A stretch of DNA of 64,000 nt from Argopecten irradians (lineage: Eukaryota; Mollusca; Bivalvia; Pectinida; Pectinidae), in contig NC_091134.1 in the NCBI RefSeq assembly GCF_041381155.1, positions 30,199,540 to 30,263,539 of the forward strand, written 5' to 3'. The notes below the pieces were generated by a model. The model saw nothing but the letters and a program-made list of their open reading frames with translations. It searched no databases and was not told where the DNA came from. Positions 1 to 11,690 of the stretch are shown here, in pieces (position 1 is the stretch's first letter; each line of letters opens with the position of its first letter). Made by a program: the position numbers and the translations under genes.

Positions 1-1679
1 GTTTTTTGCGGTATCTAGGTTGAAATTACTGTTGAAGGTGACTAGTTTATATCGAACCGAAAAAACAATGGTATTATTGATGGAGTTGATTTCCTCTTTG
101 CATGTGAAGAAACGTTTATTTTTCTTACATTTCCAATTTAAATAAAAGAAAGAAGGCAGCAACGCAACAAAGTATTGTCACCTTTTATCTATCGATGATC
201 TTTTTACTAATTCATTGCCTGATTGTTAGTTACGAATCCCAATGTACGTGTATTTTGAAATGCCATGAGGTATATAACTAGATATTCTAATATCTAGTTA
301 CACATGTGTTTTACACACAGGATATTAACTGCAACTCTGTCAAAATTCCTTAAAGTTGCTTCCAATTTACGCCATACCTTTAGACTAACACAAAAACAAC
401 TGAAAATCGATGTACTTTTGTAGGTATATTTATATGTATCAATGATAATGAAGACAACAACTTCAAAGGTAATATTTGCGGATGTAAATACGGCTTCACA
501 TGAAGACATTGCCAATATAACCCCAGTGGGTGTAAAATATGTGGCCTCTCCCTATACCAGTCCGCTTCACAGTTAGAGGCCAATCTTAGGTACCAATACT
601 CCTTCGAGGGGTCAGAGTGTCCGAGGAGTGTCCAGTTTTGTGTCCAGTTGCATATGTCACCATGCATACGTCAATAACACTCTAAATGAATGCATAACTT
701 GGTTTGGGTGGTGCAGTCATTTTTTTAATTTTCGCCACGAACGCTTCCACCTTTCGTGTACATTCTTGCTCCTCTAAACGCTGAAACGTAAAAAGGTATT
801 TTTTGACATACCATTCTACACCGATCAGTGCTAAAACTTGAACGCCTACTTCAAGAGTTCTATCATTAAAGTATCTACTAATATATAAGTGCTTTTCTTG
901 ACCCCAACATATCAGAACAATAAGGATATTTGCTTAATTGTCCAACTTTGAAGCCAAATATGAACTTATATAGTTATCGTGAAATTTAAAAAATACTGAA
1001 TGGCAAGAACGTTATAAGAACAGTACAGATTGTCAAAACATTAGCTGAAATCAACACATGAAAAAAGTATGACAACTTGAAAATTGCATAATTATGTCCG
1101 TGTAATATCCAAATAAGCTTTTTGTTGCATGTTACGATACGACATTGTAATAATAAACAATACCACTGATACTCATTTTGGCGGAATCTTTTGAAATTAT
1201 ATTAGTTGATTAAATGCTTCATAAGTAAACCATTTTCTTTTCACTCTGTGAGATAACATGATTGTTCAAAGTTGATCTGTTCGCCTTTTTCGAGGCTATT
1301 TTGATGTCCAAATTGAATAATATAATTTATGTCTTTTTATGCAAGAATTATTCAGGCAATACCGTCATTTTTCACTTTCTATGTAAGCTACAAGAGACAA
1401 CTACATGAATATCAAGATACCCCCAAATAAAAAAAATGTGAGGTCTATCAAATCCTCATTTAGTGTCATTATGACTAAACTTCTCAAATTGTTTAAGTTC
1501 CTAATTTGAAATATAAAAAAAAATGTGAATATATTTTTTTGTAAATCATCAAAATGCATAATTCTTTGGCAGATTTTACCACCATAGTGATGCTTTCTTA
1601 ATAATTTTTCTTTCTTTTATCAAATACATGTATTGAATATGTAACGTTTTTTTATTTTTCCACACAAGAGATATCTTCA
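1..1679. other. AT-rich stretch, no gene recognised
   Basis: I see no convincing exon here. Short open frames exist around 294-667 on the minus strand, but they lack a recognisable domain and overlap each other in different frames. It could be intron or intergenic DNA of the minus-strand gene at 7255-8892, whose first exon seems to splice toward this side. Confidence 0.4.
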
Positions 1680-1682
1680 CCC

Positions 1683-4600
1683 TGCTTACTAGCTCTAACC
1701 ATAGTAATGCCCAAAGTTGTATTCTCGTTGTCTACTAGCTGTAACCATAGTAAAACCCAAAGTTGTATTCTCGTTGTATACTAGCTGTAATCATAGTAAT
1801 ACCCAGAGTTTTATTCATCTTGTCTACTAACTGTAACCATAATGAAACCCAGAGTTTTATTCACCTTGTCTACTAGCTGTAACCATAGTAAAACCCAGAG
1901 TTGTATTCACATTGTCTACTAGCTGTAACCATAGTAATACCCAGAGTTGTATTCTCATTGTCTACTAGTAATAACCATAGCAATACCCAGAGTTTTATTC
2001 ACCTTGTCTTTTAGCTGTAACTATAGTAAACCCCATTGTTGTATTCTCTTTGTCTACTAGCTGTAACCAAAGTAAAACCCGAGTTGTATTCACATTGTCT
2101 ACTAGCTGTAACCATAGTAAAAACCAGAGTTGTATTCACGTTGTCTACTAGCTGTAACCAAAGTAATACCCAGAGTTGTATTCACCTTGTCTACTAGCTG
2201 TAACCAAAGTAAAACCCAGAGTTGTATTCTAATTGTCTACTAGCTGTAACCAAAGTAATACCCAGAGTTGTATTCACGTTATCTACTAGCTGTAACCAAA
2301 GTAAACCCCATTGTTGTATTCACCTTGTCTACTAGCTGTAACCAAAGTAATACCCAGAGTTGTATTCTCATTGTCTACTAGCTGTAACCATAGTAAACCC
2401 CATTGTTGTATTCTCATTGTCTACTTGCAGTAACCATAGTAATACCCAGAGTTGTATTCACCTTGTCTACTTGCTGTAACCATAGTAAACCCCATTGTTG
2501 TATTTTCATTGTCTACTAGCTGTAACCATAGTAAACCCCATCGTTGTATTCTCATTGTCTACTAGCTGTAACCATAGTAATACCCAGAGTTGTATTAATC
2601 TTGTCTACTAGCTGTAATCAAAGTAATACCCAGAGTTGTATTCTCATTTTCGACTAGCTGTAACCATAGTAAAACCCAAAGTTGTATTCTCATTGTCTAC
2701 TTGCAGTAACCATAGTAATACCCAGAGTTGTATTCACCTTGTCTACTTGCTGTAACCATAGTAAAACCCCATTGTTGTATTTTCATTGTCTACTAGCTGT
2801 AACCATAGTAAACCCCATTGTTGTATTCTCATTGTCTACTAGCTGTAACCAAAGTAATACCCAGAGTTGTATTCTCATTGTCTACTAGCTGTAACCATAG
2901 TAAACCCCATTGTTGTATTCTCATTGTCTACTAGCTGTAACCAAAGTAATACCCAGAGTTGTATTCTCATTGTCTACTAGCTGTAACCATAGTAAACCCC
3001 ATTGTTGTATTCTCATTGTCTACTAGCAGTAACCAAAGTAATACCCAGAGTTGTATTCACCTTGTCTACTAGCTGTAACCAAAGTAATACCCAGAGTTGT
3101 ATTCTCATTGTCTACTAGCTGTAACCAAAGTAAACCCCATTGTTGTATTCTCATTGTCTACTAGCTGTAACCAAAGTAATACCCAGAGTTGTTTTCTCAT
3201 TGTCTACTAGCTGTAACCATAGCAATACCCAGAGTTGTATTCATCTTGTCTACTAGCTGTAACCAAAGTAATACCCAGAGTTGTATTCTCATTGTCTACT
3301 AGCTGTAACCATAGTAATACCCAGAGTTGTATTCTCATTGTCTACTAGCTGTAACCAAAGTAATACCCAGAGTTGTATTCTCATTGTCTACTAGCTGTAA
3401 CCATAGTAAACCCCATTGTTGTATTCTCATTGTCTACTAGCTGTAACCAAAGTAATACCCAGAGTTGTATTCTCATTGTCTACTAGCTGTAACCATAGTA
3501 ACCAAAGTAATACCCAGAGTTGTATTCTCGTTGTCTACTAGCTGTAACCAAAGTAATACCCAGAGTTGTATTCACCTTGTCTACTAGCTGTAACCAAAGT
3601 AATACCCAGAGTTGTATTCTCATTGTCTACTAGCTGTAACCATAGTAAACCCCAGAGTTGTATTCTCATTGTCTACTAGCTGTAACCATAGTAATCCCAG
3701 AGTTGTATTTCATTGTCTACTAGCTGTAACCATAGTAAAACCCATTGTTGTATTTCATTGTCTACTAGCTGTAACCATAGTAAACCCCATGTTGTATTCT
3801 CATTGTCTACTAGCTGTAACCATAGTAAACCCATTGTTGTATTCTCATTGTCTACTAGCAGTAACCAAAGTAAACCCAGAGTTGTTTCATTTCTACTAGC
3901 TGTAACCAAGTAAACCCAGTTGTATTCTCATGTCTACTCTACTAGCTGTAACCAAAGTATACCCAAGTTGTATTCTCATTGTCTCTAGCTGTAACCATAG
4001 TAAATACCCATTGTTGTATTCTCATTGTCTACTAGCAGTAACCAAGTAATACCCAGAGTTGTATTCACGTTATCTACTAGCTGTAACCAAAGTAATACCC
4101 AGAGTTGTATTCTCATTGTCTACTAGCTGTAACCATAGTAAACCCATTGTTGTATTCTCATTGTCTACTAGCTGTAACCAAAGTAATACCCAGAGTTGTA
4201 TTCTCATTGTCTACTAGCTGTAACCATAGTAATACCCAGAGTTGTATTCTCATTGTCTACTAGCTGTAACCAAAGTAATACCCAGAGTTGTATTCTCATT
4301 GTCTACTAGCTGTAACCATAGTAAAACCCAGAGTTGTATTCTCATTGTCTACTAGCTGTAACCAAAGTAATACCCAGAGTTGTATTCTCATTGTCTACTA
4401 GCTGTAACCATAGTAAACCCATTGTTGTATTCTCATTGTCTACTAGCTGTAACCATAGTAAATACCCAGAGTTGTATTTCACTTGTCTACTAGCTGTAAC
4501 CAAAGTAATACCCAGAGTTGTATTCTCATTGTCTACTAGCTGTAACCATAGTAAACCCAGAGTTGTATTCTCATTGTCTACTAGCTGTAACCAAAGTAAT

Positions 4601-7112
4601 ACCCAGAGTTGTATTCTCATTGTCACTAGCTGTAACCGTAGTAAACCCCATTGTTGTATTCTCATTGTCTACTAGCAGTAACCATAGTAATACTCAGAGT
4701 TGTATTCACGTTATCTACTAGCTGTAACCAAAGTAATACCCAGAGTTGTATTCTCATTGTCTACTAGCTGTAACCATAGTAAAACCCAGAGTTGTATTCT
4801 CATTGTCTACTAGCTGTAACCAAAGTAATACCCAGAGTTGTATTCTCATTGTCTACTAGCTGTAACCATAGTAATACCCAGAGTTGTATTCTCATTGTCT
4901 ACTAGCTGTAACCAAAGTAATACCCAGAGTTGTATTCTCATTGTCTACTAGCTGTAACCATAGTAATACCCAGAGTTGTATTCTCATTTTCTACTAGCTG
5001 TAACCATAGTAAAACCCAGAGTTGTATTCTCATTGTCTACTAGCTGTAACCAAAGTAATACCCAGAGTTGTATTCTCATTGTCTACTAGCTGTAACCATA
5101 GTAATACCCAGAGTTGTATTCACCTTATCTACTAGCTGTAACCAAAGTAAAACCCAGAGTTGTATTCTCATTGTCTACTAGCTGTAAACAAAGTAATACC
5201 CAGAGTTGTATTCTCATTGTCTACTAGCTGTAACCATAGAATACCCAGAGTTGTATTCTCATTGTCTACTAGCAGTAACCAAAGTAATACCCAGAGTTGT
5301 ATTCACCTTGTCTACTAGCTGTAACCAAAGTAAAACCCATAGTTGTATTCTCATTGTCTACTAGCTGTAACCATAGTAAACCCCATTGTTGTTTTCTCAT
5401 TGTCTACTAGCAGTAACCATAGTAAAACCCAGAGTTGTATTCACGTTATCTACTAGCTGTAACCAAAGTAATACCCACAGTTGTATTCTCATTGTCTTCT
5501 AGCTGTAACCATAGTAAAACCAATTGTTGTATTCTCATTGTCTACTAGCAGTAACCATTGTAAAACCCAGAGTTGTATTCACGTTATCTACTAGCTGTAA
5601 CCAAAGTAATACCCACAGTTGTATTCTCATTGTCTTCTAGCTGTAACCATAGTAAAACCAATTGTTGTTTTCTCATTGTCTACTAGCAGTAACCATTGTA
5701 AAACCCAGAGTTGTATTCACGTTATCTACTAGCTGTAACCAAAGTAATACCCACAGTTGTATTCTCATTGTCTTCTAGCTGTAACCATAGTAAACCCAAT
5801 TGTTGTTTTCTCATTGTCTACTAGCAGTAACCATTTAAAACACAGAGTTGTATATACCTTGTCTACTAGCTGTAACCAAAGTAATACCCAGAGTTGTATT
5901 CTCTTTTTCGACTAGCTGTAACCATAGTAAACCCCATTGTTTTATTCTCATTGTCTACTAGCTGTAACCAAAGTAATACCCACAGTTGTATTCTCATTGT
6001 CTTCTAGCTGTAACCATAGTAAAACCAATTGTTGTTTTCTCATTGTCTACTAGCAGTAACCATTGTAAAACCCAGAGTTGTATATACCTTGTCTACTAGC
6101 TGTAACCAAAGTAATACCCAGAATTGTATTCTCATTGTCTACTAGCTGTAACCATAGTAAACACCAGAATTGTATTCTCATTGTCTACTAGCAGGAACCA
6201 TAGTAAAAACCAGAGTTGTATTCACGTTATCTACTAGCTGTAACCAAAGTAATACCCAGAGTTGTATTCACCTTGTCTACTAGCTGTAACCATAGTAAAC
6301 CCCATTGTTGTATTTTCATTGTCTACTAGCTGTAACCATAGTAAACCCCATTGTTGTTTTCTCATTGTCTACTAGCAGTAACCATAGTAAAAACCAGAGT
6401 TGTATTCACGTTATCTACTAGCTGTAACCAAAGTAATACCCAGAGTTGTATTCTCATTGTCTACTAGCTGTAACCAAAGTAATACCCAGAGTTGTATTCA
6501 CGTTATCTACTAGCTGTAACCAAAGTAATACCAAGAGTTGTATTCTCATTGTCTACTAGCTGTAACCAAAGTAATACCCAGAGTTGTATTCACGTTATCT
6601 ACTAGCTAGCTGTAACCAAAGTAATACCAAGAGTTGTATTCACCTTGTCTACTAGCTGTAACCAAAGTAAAACCCAGAGTTGTATTCACCCTCCCTACCA
6701 GCTGTAACCAAAGTAATACCCAGAGTTGTATTCTCATTGTCTACTAGCTGTAACCATAGTAATACCCAGAGTTGTATTCTCATTGTCTACTAGCTGTAAC
6801 CATAGTAATACCCAGAGTTGTATTCACCCTCCTTACCAGCTGTAACCAAAGTAATACCCAGAGTTGTATTCACCCTCCCTACCAGCTGTAACCAAATTAA
6901 TACCCAGAGTTGTTTTCACCCTCCCTACCAGCTGTAACCAAATTAATACACAGAGTTGTTTTCACCCTCCCTACCAGCTGTAACCAAAGTAAAACCCAGA
7001 GTTGTATTCTCATTGTCTACTTGCTGTAACCATAGTTATACTCAGCGTTGTGTTATCCTGCCTACTAGCTGTAACCATAGTAATACCCAGATTTGTATTC
7101 ACATTGTCTACA
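1683..7112. repeat. 46-bp minisatellite array, about 118 units
   Basis: The unit reads roughly TCTACTAGCTGTAACCATAG, then TAATACCCAGAGTTGTATTC, then TCATTG, 46 bp in all. Units differ at a few fixed places: CATAG or CAAAG, CCCAGAG or CCCATTG, and a tail of TCATTG, ACCTTG or ACGTTA. Between about 5450 and 5870 three successive units form a 138-bp higher-order repeat present three times (marker ACCCACAG at 5473, 5611 and 5749). The ends are more diverged than the middle. The open frames seen through it are by-products of repetition, since 46 is not a multiple of three. Confidence 0.97.
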
Positions 7113-7254
7113 TGCTTCGACCATATTGATGGCATTGAATTAACTCTGCTGTAATATAGTCCCATCGCCGCATTTACTTCGCTGATGGCAGCATCGTTGA
7201 AAGCGTGAACACTTACATCGTTACGAATAAACAATAGCCATTGAATTAATTGAA

Positions 7255-8892
7255 TTAACACATGACTCTATTCTCCCAAAGATATGAAATAAAGTGATAC
7301 ATTGAAATTCTTTCTGCGTCAGCCAAACTTACCGCATCCTCTTTTAGAAAGTCCATTCTAGAACGGTTGGCTATTGAAGAAGACGAAGGCCTATTCAGCA
7401 TAGCACTATGAGATCTTCTATCAAATATCTCTGTTTTCCTCTGACTCGCGGCACTCTTGGCATTCCTTAATTTAACATGTTCTCTCGAATTTCGTTGCTT
7501 CTCTAAATATGGTTTGTCTGTGCTATTTATAGAATCTAATGATGGATGACTATTTCTTGTCGGAATATCTGTCTTAAACACCACTTGTGATGACTTTTTG
7601 GCGTGTAAATTTGGATTCTTATACTCCTCGATTTTACCAGGAACAGGAGGCTTTGAGATCCTTGTGGGAGAATAGTTACTTGCTCTTGAAAGATCGCTTT
7701 GTTTTCGGCGCAAAGAGTCGGATGAGTATGCACGTCTATTGAGAATCGCCGTGGACAGGGCTGTGTTGTCGCTTATTGTGCCGCGCGTTGAGCTGTTCCA
7801 TCGCTTTAAAACCATTTTGCTTACATCCCTCCTTTTCTGGGTAAGAACGGCATTATCGTGCTTAATTTTGCACACACATGCCACACAATGACTGTGGTTC
7901 CTAATGTTATCTTTTCTTTTATAGAAATCAGAATTAAACTTCTTTGACTTTCCTGAAGATTCACTAACATTGAATGTAGAAGACCCAGGTAATATCGCAA
8001 ACCTATCGTTAGGTTTATAAGATTCGTTCGGTTCCACAAGCTGCTTTAGAGATACCTTGTCACCTCGAGCGTGTGCTCTTAGAAACGCATATACTTTACC
8101 TTTTGCGCTTCCAGAGTTTTCGTAAAGGTCAATATTGTTTTTCTCTAGGTCTTCGTTAATTTCTTTAATAATATTCTCAAGATTCCTTATTTCACTCTCA
8201 TAGTCGATATGATTATCGTATGAAGGTTCATGTTTTTCAACTTTCTCTATAGTGATTTTTGACTCGCCTATGACATATGTATCCGTTATAATTTCTGAAT
8301 TTACTGAATATGGACTAACGTTGCCAGATGCATGTTCAATCTCCACCTCCGGTATATCACCATCTTCGTTATGCAGATGTTGTCTCTGTGGACTTTTGGG
8401 TCTACCCGCATCCTCGTCGCTTTCATTTTTAAAATCGAACCAGCTTTGTGTTAGAGTGTACTCGGGAAAATGATCTTGATCAGAAACAAGGGATAATTTT
8501 GGCGATCCGTCCGAATGATAACGGAAGCCCGGGGGCGGAAGTTTGACGTCTCGTAGGTCGGAGGTAGAGCTTAAACCCGATACATGTTTGGAAAAAGTGT
8601 ATCGAGAGCCAAGTGTGTGGAGAAGTATTCTCTGACTTCTTCTTGCTTCTTCAAGAACCTTGAATTTCTTCTTGTCTATCTCATCCCATTCCTGAATAAG
8701 TTTTGAAAGTTCCACCGCATTTTGTGGACATTCAATTAATTTGGCGTCAAAATAAATAGGCCCAAGTTTCTTCTTTGCATCCTGCAAGGCCTTTGATGGT
8801 GCTAGGAAATCTACATGAGCCCTCTTTGGTAATACAATGCTCATTGCATTTTCCGCTCCTCCATTGATCTGTCGGTTGTTATGCAATTCCAT
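7255..8892 (-). CDS. Unrecognised hydrophilic protein, probably first coding exon
   Basis: A 545-codon open frame starts at an ATG at 8892 and stops at 7255. I do not recognise the family. The N-terminal 100 residues look folded and helical (it includes VELSKLIQEWDEIDKKKFK); the rest is charged and Ser/Asn/Arg-rich, probably disordered, with a basic last third holding many RxS sites. There is no signal peptide or membrane segment. At 7333 the minus strand has GCG followed by GTAAGTTT, a near-perfect donor in phase 0, so the real exon is probably 7333-8892 (520 codons), and the final 25 codons are then intron. In that case the intron would run into the 46-bp minisatellite. Codon use and length argue for a real gene; the function is unknown. 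Confidence 0.7.
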   Translation of the reverse strand: MELHNNRQINGGAENAMSIVLPKRAHVDFLAPSKALQDAKKKLGPIYFDAKLIECPQNAVELSKLIQEWDEIDKKKFKVLEEARRSQRILLHTLGSRYTFSKHVSGLSSTSDLRDVKLPPPGFRYHSDGSPKLSLVSDQDHFPEYTLTQSWFDFKNESDEDAGRPKSPQRQHLHNEDGDIPEVEIEHASGNVSPYSVNSEIITDTYVIGESKITIEKVEKHEPSYDNHIDYESEIRNLENIIKEINEDLEKNNIDLYENSGSAKGKVYAFLRAHARGDKVSLKQLVEPNESYKPNDRFAILPGSSTFNVSESSGKSKKFNSDFYKRKDNIRNHSHCVACVCKIKHDNAVLTQKRRDVSKMVLKRWNSSTRGTISDNTALSTAILNRRAYSSDSLRRKQSDLSRASNYSPTRISKPPVPGKIEEYKNPNLHAKKSSQVVFKTDIPTRNSHPSLDSINSTDKPYLEKQRNSREHVKLRNAKSAASQRKTEIFDRRSHSAMLNRPSSSSIANRSRMDFLKEDAVSLADAERISMYHFISYLWENRVMC

Positions 8893-8904
8893 CTTTACAC
8901 GATT

Positions 8905-8980
8905 ACTACGACGTCATCAGTAAATGGACGTATTATCTGTTACGTCATCAATACTGTTGTCTATCACGACGTCAAAACTG
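8905..8980 (-). promoter_or_regulatory. Cluster of three CRE/ATF-like sites
   Basis: Just upstream of the ATG at 8892 lie GACGTCAT (8910-8917), TTACGTCA (8940-8947) and CGACGTCA (8967-8974), spaced about 28-30 bp, each seven or eight of eight matches to TGACGTCA on one strand. Such spacing is close to three helical turns. They could form a CREB/ATF-controlled core promoter; the transcription start is not visible. Confidence 0.45.
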
Positions 8981-9482
8981 GCGGCAAATCACTGAGCTCG
9001 AAACAGTTTTACGATATCTTTGTTCTGGTGAGTATCAGATATAAATGTTTACCAATTGTGTAAGAATCGAGAGATTCTTAACAAAATAAGCTGAGAATAA
9101 AGAATCTGGTTATTATGACGGAAGAACGTACAATAAGACTGATCTCCTCTCAGAATCCGATTCCGATCTAATGGAAGGCGATCAATTACCCATTCTCGGG
9201 GGAGGCATTGCATGTAGTTTTGTATTTTCATAAAATAGAGTCATATTCTGATAGAAGACGCTACCATGTAAATTCGTGTCCAATCCTACAAATTATACAT
9301 ATGTAGATCTAGATGCGATGGCAGGTACTTGTTGACCAGTATAGGCAGATTCCTTACATAAAATTGGAGGAAGTTAAATCGTGCATTAGAAAGCTTGATG
9401 AAACAAACTCAACTAGTACACGTATGGAATATAGAATTATCTATGCCCAATAACAAATAGTATAGGGCTACGTGAAGAGTAG

Positions 9483-9600
9483 TGTGCCAGCCAGCCCGGC
9501 TCGAACCCGTGACCACAGATTTTATAGATTTTATGGTCCGCTGCATCTACCGATCGCGACTGAGCCAAGGGGAAATATTCCCTAGATCGAAACCTACATG
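9483..9600 (-). repeat. tRNA-derived SINE fragment
   Basis: Read on the minus strand, GGCTCAGTCGCGATCGGTAG resembles a pol III A box, and GGGTTCGAGCC about 50 nt later is a B box. The cloverleaf is poor and a Phe/Thr-like T-rich insert separates the boxes, so I call it a retroposed, decayed tRNA-like head, not a tRNA gene. Confidence 0.5.
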
Positions 9601-9717
9601 ACTTTTCCTTTCAAATGTGTTCACCCCCAACACAGACCACTGACCCGGGTTCTCTCACCAAGGAAGACTGTCACCAAGAGCCAGTTGTATTCTACGGCAC
9701 CAAATTAAATGTAACAA

Positions 9718-9805
9718 AGCGAGAGTAGTATTTCACGAGCCGGGCTCGAACCCAAACCAGTACTGCATGGTCCGTCGATCTAACGACCGAGCTGAAGTGA
9801 AATTC
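9718..9805 (-). repeat. Second tRNA-derived SINE fragment
   Basis: On the minus strand AGCTCGGTCGTTAGATCGAC (A box) is followed by GGGTTCGAGCCCGG (B box). It is close in design to the copy at 9483 and has the same orientation about 230 bp away. Acceptor-stem pairing is not convincing. Confidence 0.5.
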
Positions 9806-11690
9806 CCTCTAGCCCGAAGCAGAAGGCTATCGTATCATTCTGTCCTGTTGTATCTAAAATCGAAGTCTAGTGCAAGGTTATAGAATGATGTAATCATGTT
9901 ATTTCTCTCTATTTTTTTCCAACTTTTTGTTTTATTTTCCAAACAATGGTTTACGACATCTTCAAACAAGATATCTATGTAAAAAAAATATTTCACGGCA
10001 AAGCATTCATATCAATCAGTCCTAGCATATTTTATTGATAGATGGATTGATTGCATAGATAAAAAAGAAATGACAGGAGTAATCTTTAAAGATTTTTGGG
10101 AGGAACCTTGGCCTAGTTGATCATAGTATACTTCTTTACAAGTTCAAATTATTTAAGTTATATGTGCCGTATTTTTCATAGTCACGAATCAAGAAGAGCT
10201 TTTAATATGTTATTCAACTCCAAAAGTTACCAACATTTTGAGAATTACAATACTTTCAATGTATAGATTTTAATTTTACAAGTACAAAAAGGACTGAAAA
10301 TGGTTTTTGGCACAACTGCCAAAAATCATTATATTAACATCTTCAGTGTAATGAAATGAGTACACGGTCACACCATGAAGCCATCTTGTTGTCCACAATT
10401 TCATTGCACAATTTTACAGTATTATTAGTAATTGTTAAGTGATTTCTGAAGGTATATTTCCATCTAAACATGTAAAAGGCATAAAAAACAAGAATTTCAC
10501 AGTGCATAACCAATGTGTTCTAACTAACGTTTATAAGGCATTATATATGTTTGTCTGTCCTTTTGAATGATTTTCACAGCTTCATTCATTAAAACTTATG
10601 GTTTTAAATAGATAATTGAAGAAAAATAGCATGTCCAAATTTTCGACCAGTTACGGCACATATAACTTTAAACATTTCACCATCAAGTATTACAATGTAG
10701 TTGGTTTGCTTCATACTTTTGAAAGTGCAATATAGAAATATCTCCTCGTCACATTGAATTTATAAAACCAGGAGTTCTGCAAGGGTCGATACTTTGTCAT
10801 TTCTTGTTTGTAATTTATGTAAAGGATATGCCGCTATATCACAGTCGCGCTTTTTTGTTATAAGAAAGATATGATATAGATATAGATGTCTTGGTAATAT
10901 GAGAAAAATTGTCAAATAAATATATGTTTGCATATCCATGTTCATGTATATTCTTGTGGTACCTGGCAATTCAAAGAAAATTTGAACTAAATTGCAAAAT
11001 GGTGCACAAATAATAACATGAAACTAAATCGACGGAATAATTCATGTGCCATTTTCTTCTTAGTAAAATGGCGTCATAAAAAATACATGTCTACAATATG
11101 GAAAGGAACCAGTTAAGGGGAGGTAAATCTTATTATAATTTCGTTTGCAAGCTTTTTCGTAGTTGTTTCTAATGTTACAAAATGTATTGCAATATATCTC
11201 GAGTGGGAAACAAAAGAAATGTATACCAGTGTATCCATATCAACAAATTTAATTGAAATTATAGGATATTATACCGAGTTCTGTCTAAAAGGAAATATAT
11301 AATTTGCAGTTTGTTTTGGTAAAACCCCTAACCAGCCAAACGAATCGCTTCAACCAACTAATACTAGGCACCATCTAGCTTATGCACACGGCACAACAAA
11401 GTAAAATATAAAATCCTAAATGCTATTTGAACGAAAAGTAAATCATAAATTTAACGCCATAAGACTTTGTTATGGAATTTAATTCTTGGTTTTAACATGT
11501 AGCTCATTATGAGGTATATATCTTGACTGTGTCGTAAACAAAATGGAGGACTTACTTTCGATTTCGTGAGTTAAGATTATTTCCTTTTCCGACCGAATTT
11601 CACCTTTAAAAATCAACTCTCATTTATTGCATGTCCCGGTAGTGCACAGGTCGAATTTTCGAGTTTACAATCTACAATTTAGAAATTAAC
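9806..11690. other. Intergenic DNA upstream of SOD
   Basis: AT-rich with no supported exon. It contains the TIR element at 10150-10676 and ends in the SOD 5' leader. No clear TATA box was identified near 11600. Confidence 0.45.
10150..10676. mobile_element. Small TIR element (MITE-like)
   Basis: TTTAAGTTATATGTGCCGTA at 10152-10171 returns in inverted orientation at about 10651-10672 with one or two differences. The interior is non-coding and also holds a small hairpin (TTTTTGGCA around 10300-10325). Superfamily unknown; target duplication not resolved. Confidence 0.5.

Noticed and set aside
294-667. Two overlapping minus-strand frames near the left edge
   Set aside because: They are mutually out of frame, with no domain or clear splice sites; a single internal exon of an unknown gene cannot be excluded.
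2682-4721. Several overlapping open frames of 66-113 codons in the 46-bp array
   Set aside because: Frames repeat the same peptide in shifted phases because 46 is not a multiple of three; both strands are equally open, so they are artefacts of the repeat.
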